Shown: positions 1 through 5,517 of the stretch, piece after piece | How the letters are laid out: each line of letters begins with the position of its first letter | Numbering within the stretch: the stretch's first letter is position 1 | Notes under the pieces: model-generated | Databases searched by the model: none | The model's input: the letters and a program-made list of their open reading frames with translations, nothing else | What the model was told of the DNA's origin: nothing | Assembly: GCA_002350445.1 (NCBI GenBank) | Contig: DEEV01000136.1 | Location: forward strand, 1,884-7,400 | DNA from: Treponema sp. UBA2869 | GTDB taxonomy: Bacteria; Spirochaetota; Spirochaetia; Treponematales; Treponemataceae | Reading direction: 5' to 3' | Length of the DNA: 5,517 nt | Translations under genes and position numbers: made by a program

Positions 1-86
1 TAAGGAGGTAAATTCTCAACCACCGGTAGGGAGCTGAATTCTCAGCCACCGATAGCGATGTAAATTCGAAACCACCGTTAAATTTA
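1..86. repeat. Degenerate 26-bp tandem repeat array, left end outside the window
   Basis: Three units are seen at 9-34, 35-60 and 61-86. Each opens with a 17-bp core on the plus strand (9-25, 35-51, 61-77) of the form TRAATTCKMARCCACCG, followed by a looser 9-bp linker. By eye, units 1 and 2 agree at 20 of 26 positions, and cores 1 and 3 at 15 of 17. The eight bases at 1-8 resemble the end of a unit (6 of 8 match 27-34), so the array probably continues leftwards. The period is not a multiple of three and stop codons occur, so it is unlikely to be coding. The last unit overlaps the stop codon of the DUF4340 gene (84-86). Small palindromes (ACCGGT 22-27, GAATTC 36-41, TTCGAA 65-70) occur, but no long hairpin or T-run, so it does not look like a simple terminator. 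The repeat family was not recognised. Confidence 0.75.
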
Positions 87-668
87 CTCGGTAACAATGC
101 TTGGCTCTGCACCTTCAGACGCATTTTCCAAATCATTTTCGGCTGTGTCTGCCGGCTTTGGTTCCGGAGCCTTAAGACTTTCTGCATCTACAGCAAAAGC
201 ATTTTTAAGCCCGCCCGAAGCAAGATAAACATCATTTGAAGAATCAAGCATAATGTAGCTTTGAGAGCTTGCAACAGATTCTTTTCCCAAAGTGATTGTT
301 CTTAAAACCTTGCCATTTGCACTTGCCGTTACAACAGTTTTTTTACCATCTTCAAAGCCGTATTTTTCTACTGAAGTCTGAGTTCCGGCAGTTGCAACTT
401 TATCGAGCAATTTAACAGAAGAAACTGCATCTACAAGACGCTGAACAGCATCGGCATCTGCGGCAATTTTTCCTTCTTCAATAACCCAGCCTTCGCCATA
501 TTTAGAAAGGTTCAGTGTATTTTCCGGTGTCTGAATCATAAGAGAATCAACATCGCCTTTAATATAAACTGTTTTTACGCCGGAACGCGCACCAAAAAGC
601 AGTTGCAAAAGCAAAATGGCGGCAAGAACTACATCGGCAATAATTAAAACTAATTTTCGTGTCTTCAT
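84..668 (-). CDS. DUF4340 domain-containing membrane-anchored protein, accessory to the Gld-type ABC exporter
   Basis: The product is 194 residues. It has a basic start (MKTRK) and one hydrophobic helix at about residues 6-26, which reads as an uncleaved signal anchor with the rest outside the cytoplasm. Residues about 33-160 match the DUF4340 pattern: a W-V-I-x-x-G-K stretch at 61-67, a D-A-x-x-V-x-x-L-V helix near 73-79, a K-Y-G-F motif at 102-105, and a T-L-G-K strand at 126-129 followed by S-Y-I-M and V-Y-L-A strands. The tail (about 168-194) is rich in Pro, Ala and acidic residues and looks disordered. Many DUF4340 proteins are, as I recall, longer, so this may be a short form. ATG 668 is chosen because AGGTG lies 5 nt upstream. 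Only 8 nt separate it from gldG, and DUF4340 genes often follow gldG-type genes. The biochemical role is unknown; association with the exporter is inferred from anchor and context. Confidence 0.8.
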   Translation of the reverse strand: MKTRKLVLIIADVVLAAILLLQLLFGARSGVKTVYIKGDVDSLMIQTPENTLNLSKYGEGWVIEEGKIAADADAVQRLVDAVSSVKLLDKVATAGTQTSVEKYGFEDGKKTVVTASANGKVLRTITLGKESVASSQSYIMLDSSNDVYLASGGLKNAFAVDAESLKAPEPKPADTAENDLENASEGAEPSIVTE

Positions 669-673
669 TTTTT

Positions 674-678
674 CACCT
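674..678 (-). promoter_or_regulatory. Ribosome binding site of the DUF4340 gene, overlapping the gldG stop
   Basis: On the minus strand GTAGGTGAAAAAATG places AGGTG 5 nt before ATG 668. The TAG stop of gldG (677-679) shares bases with this site, so ribosomes ending on gldG stop on top of the next gene's Shine-Dalgarno. This suggests translational coupling. Confidence 0.65.
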
Positions 679-2737
679 ACTTTGAAATTGTTCTCTGGTC
701 ATCAGGATTATATTTTCTGTTAATCTTTCGTTTTCGGTTTATTCTTGCATTCAAAACCAAAAGTCCGGCAAGCCCTACAAGACCTGCAAGCATATACTGA
801 TTAAAGAATCTCCAGAATATTGCAGCTCCTGCGCTCTTAATTGTAAGCGTATTAACCGAAAGACCTTTTGTACGCATTTCGCACAATTCTTCGTTTCCGT
901 TCATATAATCAATAACATTCATAAGGAACAATGCAACCGGGCTTTCTCCGTTTTCGTCAATTACCATGCCGGTTGTAATAATAGAAGTTCCCGCAACAAA
1001 AATCTTTCCGGAACTTACACCGTTCAAAATGTGATTTTCCATAGTAAGCTCTGATTTTTGTTTTTCATTTTCGCCTGCTTTTACAGGAGAAGCTTCGAAG
1101 GCGCTCTTAAATTTTCCTTCAAGGAGAACTGCAAGCGGGTAAGAAGCAAACTTTGTTTTGTCGGCAGGCGGTGCAATCATAAGAGGATTAAGCACAACGT
1201 TTTCTTCCATTGTCCAGGCTTCGTCCGAAGAATTTGCAAGAACTGTAGTTTTAATTGACTTGTTATCTTTTTCGGCATCAATTTCAAGCGAAGCTGACTG
1301 TGGCATGTAAACATAACCAAGATTTTTTGTAAGCACGCTGTTTTTTTCCAGCTGATTTTTCTGCAACACCGGAATCCAGTAAAGATTAAGCTTGCCGTAC
1401 TGTCTGTCGTTCTGAACATAACAGTTTTTATCCATTACAAAACCTTTGCCGGTTTTTACGCCCCACGCATTTAAAAGACGTTCAATATTAACCTCGTTAG
1501 GTGCAAAACTTGTTACGCCGTAGTACGGATCTGCCTGACCTTCCTGCATGGAATCAACAAAGAGCATTACGTTGCCGCCCTTCATTACAAACTGGTCAAT
1601 TTTATAAAGCTCTTCTTCTGTAAAATCATTTTTTGGACCGTTTATAATGATTGATTTCATTCCGCCCGGAATTTCGTCCTTGCTTAAATCAAGTTCAATA
1701 AATTCGTAAGACTCTGGAATTACGTTCTTAAAATACATTGACTGCTGACGGTCTGTAACGCTGCGCTCGCCGTGGCCTGTAACATAACCAATCTGTTTTA
1801 CGTTAAGCAAAAGCATCTGAAGTCCATCGATAATTGAAGTTTCCACATCATCAAGACCAGAAAGCACATAAGTAAACAGCATATTCTGAATGTTCAGCGG
1901 AAGCGCATAAAAACCTTCATCATATTCAAGAACAAGTCCTAAAGCGGCTTTTTCAACTGATTTTCTCTGAGGATCTTTGTAAGAAATGCCTTCAATTCCG
2001 TATTTTTCTACAAGTGCTTCAACTTCCGGTGTGTCCGGCTTTTTAACAACAAATTCCATACGGTTCTGGTTCTGCGCATTAATTTTATCAAATGCGTCGC
2101 GAATAATTTTTTCTGCCTTGTCTGCGCCCTGAATTCCAAGCTTTGTGAAAACATCATTATAATAAAGTGTAAGCGTAATTTTCTTTCCGCTCGAAAGTCC
2201 TGCAAGCGTGTCGGCAGTATTTATCATTTTTGTGATTTTTGATGTGATTTTAAATTCCAGCTCGTCTGTTGAAGTTATTGGATCAAGAGTTTCGATGCTG
2301 TCCCCGTAAGTAATTGCAAGCCCCATATAACCCTGTTTAAAACCAACTTCGTTATTTTTTACTTCCTGAATTTGAATCTGATTAAGTCCTATTGAACGCG
2401 CGAGCGAAACATTTTCGGGCTTAGACATATCCATATAAGAAATGCTGAAATTTTTGTTTCCTGCACCCTTGTATTCAACAAGAATGTCTTTTACGTATTG
2501 CGAAACACTGCTGTAAGGGGCCGGAAGATTATCATCAAAGAAAACCCTGATTGAAAGCGGCTGCTCAAGATTTTTTACAACTTCTTTACTTCCCTTAGAA
2601 AGGGTATACGATTTTGAAGAAGTCATATCCAGACGGAAAAACGCCCTGCTGCAAACAAGATTTGCAAGAACTAAAAAAATTACGAACAACAAAAAATCTG
2701 AACTTGAACTTTTAAGCCATTTTATAAATCTGTTCAT
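677..2737 (-). CDS. gldG: GldG-like auxiliary subunit of an ABC-2 exporter (ABC_transp_aux domain)
   Basis: From ATG 2737 the product is 686 residues, a large extracytoplasmic subunit held by a helix at each end. The first helix is at about 13-33, the second at about 646-665, followed by a basic cytoplasmic tail (NARINRKRK). Between them lies the GldG / ABC_transp_aux layout: a membrane-proximal D-M-T-x-x-K-x-Y-T-L-S segment at 37-47, R-V-F-F-D at 64-68, a Y-V-T-G-H-G-E motif at 318-324, and I-I-I-N-G-P-K at 363-369 followed by an E-E-L-x-K-I-D-x-F-V helix and K-G-G-N-V-M-L-F-V-D at 386-395. This region resembles a degenerate Rossmann-like sensor domain with no obvious catalytic set. AGGAG 8 nt upstream fixes the start; an in-frame ATG at 2794 would add 19 residues through a hairpin with only a weak AAGG site. 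The family partners GldA/GldF ATPase and permease pairs. Substrate unknown. Confidence 0.88.
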   Translation of the reverse strand: MNRFIKWLKSSSSDFLLFVIFLVLANLVCSRAFFRLDMTSSKSYTLSKGSKEVVKNLEQPLSIRVFFDDNLPAPYSSVSQYVKDILVEYKGAGNKNFSISYMDMSKPENVSLARSIGLNQIQIQEVKNNEVGFKQGYMGLAITYGDSIETLDPITSTDELEFKITSKITKMINTADTLAGLSSGKKITLTLYYNDVFTKLGIQGADKAEKIIRDAFDKINAQNQNRMEFVVKKPDTPEVEALVEKYGIEGISYKDPQRKSVEKAALGLVLEYDEGFYALPLNIQNMLFTYVLSGLDDVETSIIDGLQMLLLNVKQIGYVTGHGERSVTDRQQSMYFKNVIPESYEFIELDLSKDEIPGGMKSIIINGPKNDFTEEELYKIDQFVMKGGNVMLFVDSMQEGQADPYYGVTSFAPNEVNIERLLNAWGVKTGKGFVMDKNCYVQNDRQYGKLNLYWIPVLQKNQLEKNSVLTKNLGYVYMPQSASLEIDAEKDNKSIKTTVLANSSDEAWTMEENVVLNPLMIAPPADKTKFASYPLAVLLEGKFKSAFEASPVKAGENEKQKSELTMENHILNGVSSGKIFVAGTSIITTGMVIDENGESPVALFLMNVIDYMNGNEELCEMRTKGLSVNTLTIKSAGAAIFWRFFNQYMLAGLVGLAGLLVLNARINRKRKINRKYNPDDQRTISK

Positions 2738-2745
2738 TTTAAATT

Positions 2746-2750
2746 CTCCT
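2746..2750 (-). promoter_or_regulatory. Ribosome binding site that sets the gldG start at 2737
   Basis: AGGAG on the minus strand stands 8 nt before ATG 2737. The next residues (MNRFIKWLK) form the usual short basic lead into a signal-anchor helix. The upstream in-frame ATG at 2794 has only AAGG close by and would put an odd 19-residue extension before the anchor. Confidence 0.8.
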
Positions 2751-2751
2751 A

Positions 2752-2800
2752 TTAAACTCTGCATTAGCGGTCGCACAGGAAGTGCGAAATCCATTTAAAC
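2752..2800. repeat. Small hairpin flanked by a 6-bp direct repeat in the gldF-gldG spacer
   Basis: TCGCAC (2771-2776) and GTGCGA (2782-2787) form a perfect 6-bp stem with a 5-nt loop. The hexamer TTAAAC occurs at 2752-2757 and again at 2795-2800, bracketing a 37-bp segment (2758-2794) that contains the hairpin. The segment is richer in GC than its surroundings and separates two genes of an otherwise overlapping or nearly abutting operon. There is no T-run, so it is a poor terminator. It could be a tiny inserted palindromic element, an mRNA processing or stability hairpin, or chance; the short flanking repeat is AT-rich and weak evidence. Confidence 0.45.
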
Positions 2801-2801
2801 C

Positions 2802-3512
2802 TTATTTCTTGTGATTCTGCTGGATTTTTACCGTTGCCGCAAAAAACAGCGCCGTCAGCGAAGCAAAATAAATTAAATCTCGCGAATCAATAATTCCGCG
2901 GGAAATTGACGTAAAGTGAGAATTTGCCGAAATATAGGTCAAAAGTCTTACAATCTGAGCAGGAAGAAAAACAAGGAAAGTATCAATCATTGTAAGAACT
3001 ATGCAGATTATAAATCCGGTAAAAAATGCAATAATCTGATTTTTTGTAACAGACGATGCAAAAATGCCTATTGCGGTAAAACTTGCCGAAAGGAAAATTG
3101 CACCAAGGTAACCGCCGGCAATCGGTCCGTATTCTGGCGAACCAAAGATTTCTGCGGTAACTACGTAAAACAACGTTGGAGCAAGCATTACAAGCGTGCC
3201 TATGAGAGAGGCAAGATATTTCCCTGTAACAACATCAGCTTCTGTAACCGGCAAAGTCATTAAGGTTTCTATTGAACCAATTCGCTCTTCTTCTGCAAAA
3301 ATACGCATTGTTAAAGCCGGAACAAAGAACGAAAGCAAAAGCGGCAAAAGGCTAAAGAATTGACGCAGTTCGGCGCGGTTCTGCAAAAAAAAGGTTGTAA
3401 AAAACAAAATTCCCGTTGTAATTAAAAACAAAGCAGAAACAATGTAAGCAATTGGTCCCGAAAAATATGATTTTAATTCTCGCTTCATGATTATAAATGC
3501 AGGACTTTTCAT
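2802..3512 (-). CDS. gldF: GldF-like ABC-2 type permease
   Basis: The 236-residue protein has about six hydrophobic helices (roughly 20-44, 54-70, 99-121, 135-154, 160-184, 213-230), as expected for a single-domain ABC-2 permease of the GldF/NosY class. Two family signatures are clear. The N-terminus has a K-R-E-L-K-S-Y-F-x-G-P-I-A-Y-I block at 10-24. After the second helix comes M-R-I-F-A-E-E-E-R-x-G-S-I-E-T-L-M-T-L-P at 69-88, then a T-G-K-Y-L-A turn into helix 3. The permease should form the membrane channel driven by the GldA-like ATPase. ATG 3512 overlaps the gldA stop as ATGA, with AAGGAGG 7 nt upstream. A later Met at residue 9 lacks a ribosome site. Codons near residues 39-42 contain a run of eight T (3385-3392). 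Substrate cannot be read from the sequence. Confidence 0.9.
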   Translation of the reverse strand: MKSPAFIIMKRELKSYFSGPIAYIVSALFLITTGILFFTTFFLQNRAELRQFFSLLPLLLSFFVPALTMRIFAEEERIGSIETLMTLPVTEADVVTGKYLASLIGTLVMLAPTLFYVVTAEIFGSPEYGPIAGGYLGAIFLSASFTAIGIFASSVTKNQIIAFFTGFIICIVLTMIDTFLVFLPAQIVRLLTYISANSHFTSISRGIIDSRDLIYFASLTALFFAATVKIQQNHKK

Positions 3513-4480
3513 TTAGCTGCCTCCTTTGCATTTTGTGCCGGTGCTGCGGTAAGCGCATGGAATACGTCTTCGAGACTGTTGCGCTGAAGAGTCATTTCGT
3601 ATAAATCTATGCTGTTTTGAGTAAGCTTTTTGCAGATTTCCGGACGAATTTCTGCGTTTCCTTTTACAGAAATTAAAATTCCTGTAATCTGAACGCCATT
3701 GTTTCCATTCTGATTTTCCAGAGAAACTTCCTTTATAACATCAATTCCATCCACTGAACTTAAAGCCTGTTTTACAGCTTCAAAATTTGAGCCGACTGTA
3801 AGTTTTACAGAAATTTCATGTCCAAATCGGTCTTTAAGCTCTTCAATAGGACTGTCTGCAACAAGTTTTCCGCCGCTTATTATGATTGCGCGGCTGCACA
3901 AAGTTTCTACTTCGCTCAAAATGTGTGTAGAAACAATTACTGTTCTTGTTTTTCCTATTTCTCGGATAATTGCACGAACATCTTCTACCTGGTTAGGGTC
4001 AAGACCGCTGGTAGGTTCATCAAGAATAAGAATTTCCGGGTCGTTCATAAGTGCATGAGCAAGTGAAACTCGCTGACGGTTACCGCGCGAAAGTTCAGAA
4101 ATGTTTTTGCTCATTACTTCTTTAAGTCCGCATTCTTTACAAAGCTGCGGCACTTTCTGTTCCGGATCTTTTCCGTGCATTTCTGCAATGTATTTAAGAT
4201 AGTCTTCTACTATCATTTCGCCGTAAAGCGGTGCCGATTCCGGCATATAACCAATTTTCTTTTTTGTTTCTACAGGATTTTCCAGTACATCTGTTCCGTC
4301 AATCAAAATATGACCATCAGAAGGAGAAAGGAATCCTGTAATCATTCTCATTGTGGTTGTCTTGCCAGCTCCGTTTGGTCCAAGAAGTCCTACAATCTGA
4401 CCTGTAGGAATAGAGAAGCTGACGTCATTCACCGCACGAAAATCGCCGAAATTGCGCGAAACGTGGGAAACTTCAATCAT
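3509..4480 (-). CDS. gldA: GldA-like ABC transporter ATP-binding protein
   Basis: From ATG 4480 this is a 323-residue cytoplasmic ATPase with all ABC motifs: Walker A GPNGAGKTT at 34-42, a signature L-S-R-G-N-R-Q-R-V at 130-138, Walker B with L-I-L-D-E-P at 151-156 (catalytic Glu 155), a D-loop S-G-L-D at 158-161, and the switch His 186 in S-T-H-I-L-S-E. The Q-loop reads I-G-Y-M-P-E (76-81), with Glu where many ABC proteins have Gln; this is usual in the GldA / drug-exporter group. Residues about 222-310 form the extra C-terminal domain of that group, ending L-E-D-V-F near 303-307. GGAGG 8 nt upstream supports ATG 4480; a TTG five codons earlier (4495) overlaps that ribosome site and is unlikely. 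The protein should energise the GldF-like permease, whose gene overlaps it by 4 bp. A general CcmA-type exporter ATPase is the alternative name; the gldG neighbour favours the Gld class. Confidence 0.9.
   Translation of the reverse strand: MIEVSHVSRNFGDFRAVNDVSFSIPTGQIVGLLGPNGAGKTTTMRMITGFLSPSDGHILIDGTDVLENPVETKKKIGYMPESAPLYGEMIVEDYLKYIAEMHGKDPEQKVPQLCKECGLKEVMSKNISELSRGNRQRVSLAHALMNDPEILILDEPTSGLDPNQVEDVRAIIREIGKTRTVIVSTHILSEVETLCSRAIIISGGKLVADSPIEELKDRFGHEISVKLTVGSNFEAVKQALSSVDGIDVIKEVSLENQNGNNGVQITGILISVKGNAEIRPEICKKLTQNSIDLYEMTLQRNSLEDVFHALTAAPAQNAKEAAK
3520..3526 (-). promoter_or_regulatory. gldF ribosome binding site inside the end of gldA
   Basis: AAGGAGG lies within the last codons of gldA (Lys-Glu-Ala), 7 nt before the gldF ATG at 3512. 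The gldA TGA and gldF ATG share ATGA (3509-3512). This arrangement suggests reinitiation and matched amounts of ATPase and permease. Confidence 0.75.
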
Positions 4481-4488
4481 AAAAAAAG

Positions 4489-4493
4489 CCTCC
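4489..4493 (-). promoter_or_regulatory. Ribosome binding site that sets the gldA start at 4480
   Basis: GGAGG followed by CTTTTTTT gives an 8-nt spacing to ATG 4480. The competing TTG at 4495-4493 uses the first G of this same site as its third base, so it cannot be served by it. Confidence 0.8.
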
Positions 4494-4501
4494 AATTTTT
4501 T

Positions 4502-4531
4502 ACTATAAAATTAAGTATAATAAAAAATCAA
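4502..4531 (-). promoter_or_regulatory. Candidate promoter of the gldAFG-DUF4340 operon
   Basis: On the minus strand TTGATT (4531-4526) and TATAGT (4507-4502) are separated by 18 nt, a fair sigma-70-type match just upstream of gldA. Transcription would begin near 4495, leaving a leader of about 15 nt. A second -10-like hexamer, TATACT (4519-4514), would give a more comfortable leader but lacks a good -35 box. The whole gap is very AT-rich, so chance matches are expected. Confidence 0.35.
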
Positions 4532-4601
4532 AGGCTTGTGTATAAAAGTTTTGTTATACGACAAATGCTTTTATGAACTGCGTTATCTTTTTAAAAAAAA
4601 A

Positions 4602-5517
4602 CTAACAGAAGCTCTCGAGCACGGATTTGTAGATTGCCAGGCCGGCTTCAATTTCGCGGTCGGAGATGTTAAGCGGCGGAAGGAAGCGCACCACGTCGGA
4701 GCCTGCAGTTGTTGTGCAAAGACCTCTTTCAAGGCAGCGTACTTCAATATCAAAAGGCTTAACGCTCGGATCAATCTGAGTTCCAATCATAAGACCTTTG
4801 CCGCGAACGTCCTTTACAATGGGAAGATTCCAGCTTGCAATTGCGCCGCGGATATAGTCTCCGGCGTGATTTACACGGTCTAAGAAAACCGGATCACTTA
4901 CAGTTTCAAGCACAACAAGACCAGCCGCACACGCTAAAGGATTTCCCGCAAAAGTAGACTGATGGTCACCTGCAACAAAAACGTCTGCCGCCTTTCCTCG
5001 GAAAAGACAAGCGCCCATCGGAACGCCGCCTGCAATTCCCTTTGCTAGAGTTACAACTTCCGGCTTAAAACCAAGCCAATCCGAAGCAAGGAAAGTTCCC
5101 GTGCGGCCAATTCCAGTCTGAACTTCATCAGCCATTACAATTGCGCCGGCTTCGCGAGCCGCCTTAGCAGCGGCCTGTGCCCATTCAGGATTAATCAGAT
5201 TTACACCGCCTTCACCCTGAATACATTCAATAAAGAGAGCCGCAGTTGTATCATCAAAAGCGCCCTTAAGAGCGTCAAAATCATTTGCCTTAATTGTCTT
5301 AAATCCCTCCGGGTACGGAGCAAAACTGTCCGGATGGAACTTATCCTGACCGGTTGCAGTCAAAGTTGCAAGCGTTCGTCCATGAAAAGAAGATTCCAAA
5401 GTTACAATTGTCTTGCGTTTAGCGCCGCCGTTAAGCTGGCCATATTTTCGTGCAAGCTTAATTGCAGCTTCGTTTGCTTCGGCACCAGAATTTCCAAAAT
5501 AGCCGCGCTCAAAACCT
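4602..5517 (-). CDS. argD: Acetylornithine aminotransferase, class III PLP enzyme (5' end outside the window)
   Basis: The reading frame is open to the right edge; 304 C-terminal residues are visible and roughly 90-100 N-terminal residues are missing compared with the usual length near 400. The enzyme would exchange an amino group between N-acetylornithine and 2-oxoglutarate in cytoplasmic arginine synthesis, and ArgD can also act in lysine synthesis. Visible motifs, numbered from the first complete codon: G-N-S-G-A-E-A-N-E-A-A at 8-18, S-F-H-G-R at 43-47, E-C-I-Q-G-E-G-G at 97-104, cofactor Asp 130 in D-E-V-Q-T-G-I-G-R-T-G, the Schiff-base Lys 159 in T-L-A-K-G-I-A-G-G, and G-D-H-Q-S-T-F then G-N-P-L-A-C-A-A-G at 183-199. 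An apparent start at 5399 is a TTG Leu codon inside the fold. Succinylornithine or GABA aminotransferase are alternatives, but the motif set fits ArgD best. It ends with TAG 121 bp before gldA. Confidence 0.88.
   Translation of the reverse strand, partial: GFERGYFGNSGAEANEAAIKLARKYGQLNGGAKRKTIVTLESSFHGRTLATLTATGQDKFHPDSFAPYPEGFKTIKANDFDALKGAFDDTTAALFIECIQGEGGVNLINPEWAQAAAKAAREAGAIVMADEVQTGIGRTGTFLASDWLGFKPEVVTLAKGIAGGVPMGACLFRGKAADVFVAGDHQSTFAGNPLACAAGLVVLETVSDPVFLDRVNHAGDYIRGAIASWNLPIVKDVRGKGLMIGTQIDPSVKPFDIEVRCLERGLCTTTAGSDVVRFLPPLNISDREIEAGLAIYKSVLESFC

Noticed and set aside
1..9. TAAGGAGGT, the exact complement of the 16S rRNA 3' end, at the window edge
   Set aside because: No start codon follows at a usable distance on the plus strand, and the neighbouring minus-strand bases do not look like 16S rRNA. 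It sits in the repeat array and is best seen as part of a degenerate unit.
1..86. CRISPR array
   Set aside because: The period is 26 bp with only about 9 bp between cores, the cores differ from each other, and no cas gene is present.
1058..1258. Plus-strand reading frames, also at 2916-3263, 3818-4066, 4175-4576 and 4536-4883
   Set aside because: They lie opposite well-supported genes, except for the part of 4175-4576 and 4536-4883 that crosses the argD-gldA gap. They have Cys-, Lys- and Arg-rich composition, show no family motifs and lack ribosome sites, so they read as antisense shadows.
3509..4480. NosF/NosY copper-enzyme maturation system
   Set aside because: The ATPase and permease resemble that class too, but no nosD, nosL or nosZ neighbour is present, and the gldG and DUF4340 genes point to the Gld type.
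4593..4601. Intrinsic terminator after argD
   Set aside because: There is a T-run, but the bases before it offer only a three-pair stem, so a terminator call is not supported.
5397..5399. argD start codon at 5399
   Set aside because: The codon is TTG in the middle of the conserved fold. The frame continues upstream through the G-N-S-G-A-E-A-N-E motif to the window edge.

Overview
The window carries five protein genes, all on the minus strand, so transcription runs from the right edge towards the left. The genome is moderately AT-rich with strong Shine-Dalgarno sites (GGAGG, AGGAG, AAGGAGG). Gene content and style would fit a host-associated spirochaete of the Treponema type. That taxonomic guess rests on general resemblance only and was not tested by a search.

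Right end (4602-5517): the 3' three quarters of an acetylornithine aminotransferase gene (argD), an arginine-biosynthesis PLP enzyme. Its 5' end lies outside the window. Next is a 121-bp AT-rich gap (4481-4601) with a candidate promoter and a candidate long-range leader stem, but no convincing terminator hairpin for argD.

Middle and left (84-4480): a compact four-gene unit, gldA - gldF - gldG - DUF4340. It encodes an ABC-2 type exporter of the Gld/Nos-like class: a cytoplasmic ATPase (GldA-like), a six-helix permease (GldF-like), a large membrane-anchored extracytoplasmic auxiliary subunit (GldG-like, ABC_transp_aux) and a small membrane-anchored DUF4340 protein. gldA and gldF overlap by 4 bp (ATGA), and the DUF4340 ribosome site overlaps the gldG stop codon, so translation is probably coupled. 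The only loose junction is the 64-nt gldF-gldG spacer, which holds a small perfect hairpin flanked by a 6-bp direct repeat. The Gld names come from gliding Bacteroidetes. In this type of organism the substrate is unknown and gliding should not be assumed.

Left edge (1-86): a degenerate tandem repeat with a 26-bp period. It has three units plus a fragment, runs up to and over the DUF4340 stop codon, and probably continues beyond the window. This is the least explained sequence here.

Three start codons need care. gldA most likely begins at ATG 4480, not at the upstream TTG 4495. gldG begins at ATG 2737, not at ATG 2794. argD is open to the window edge, so an apparent start at 5399 is an internal TTG leucine codon. 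No tRNA, rRNA, CRISPR array, insertion sequence or plus-strand gene is supported. No gene-free stretch exceeds about 120 bases.
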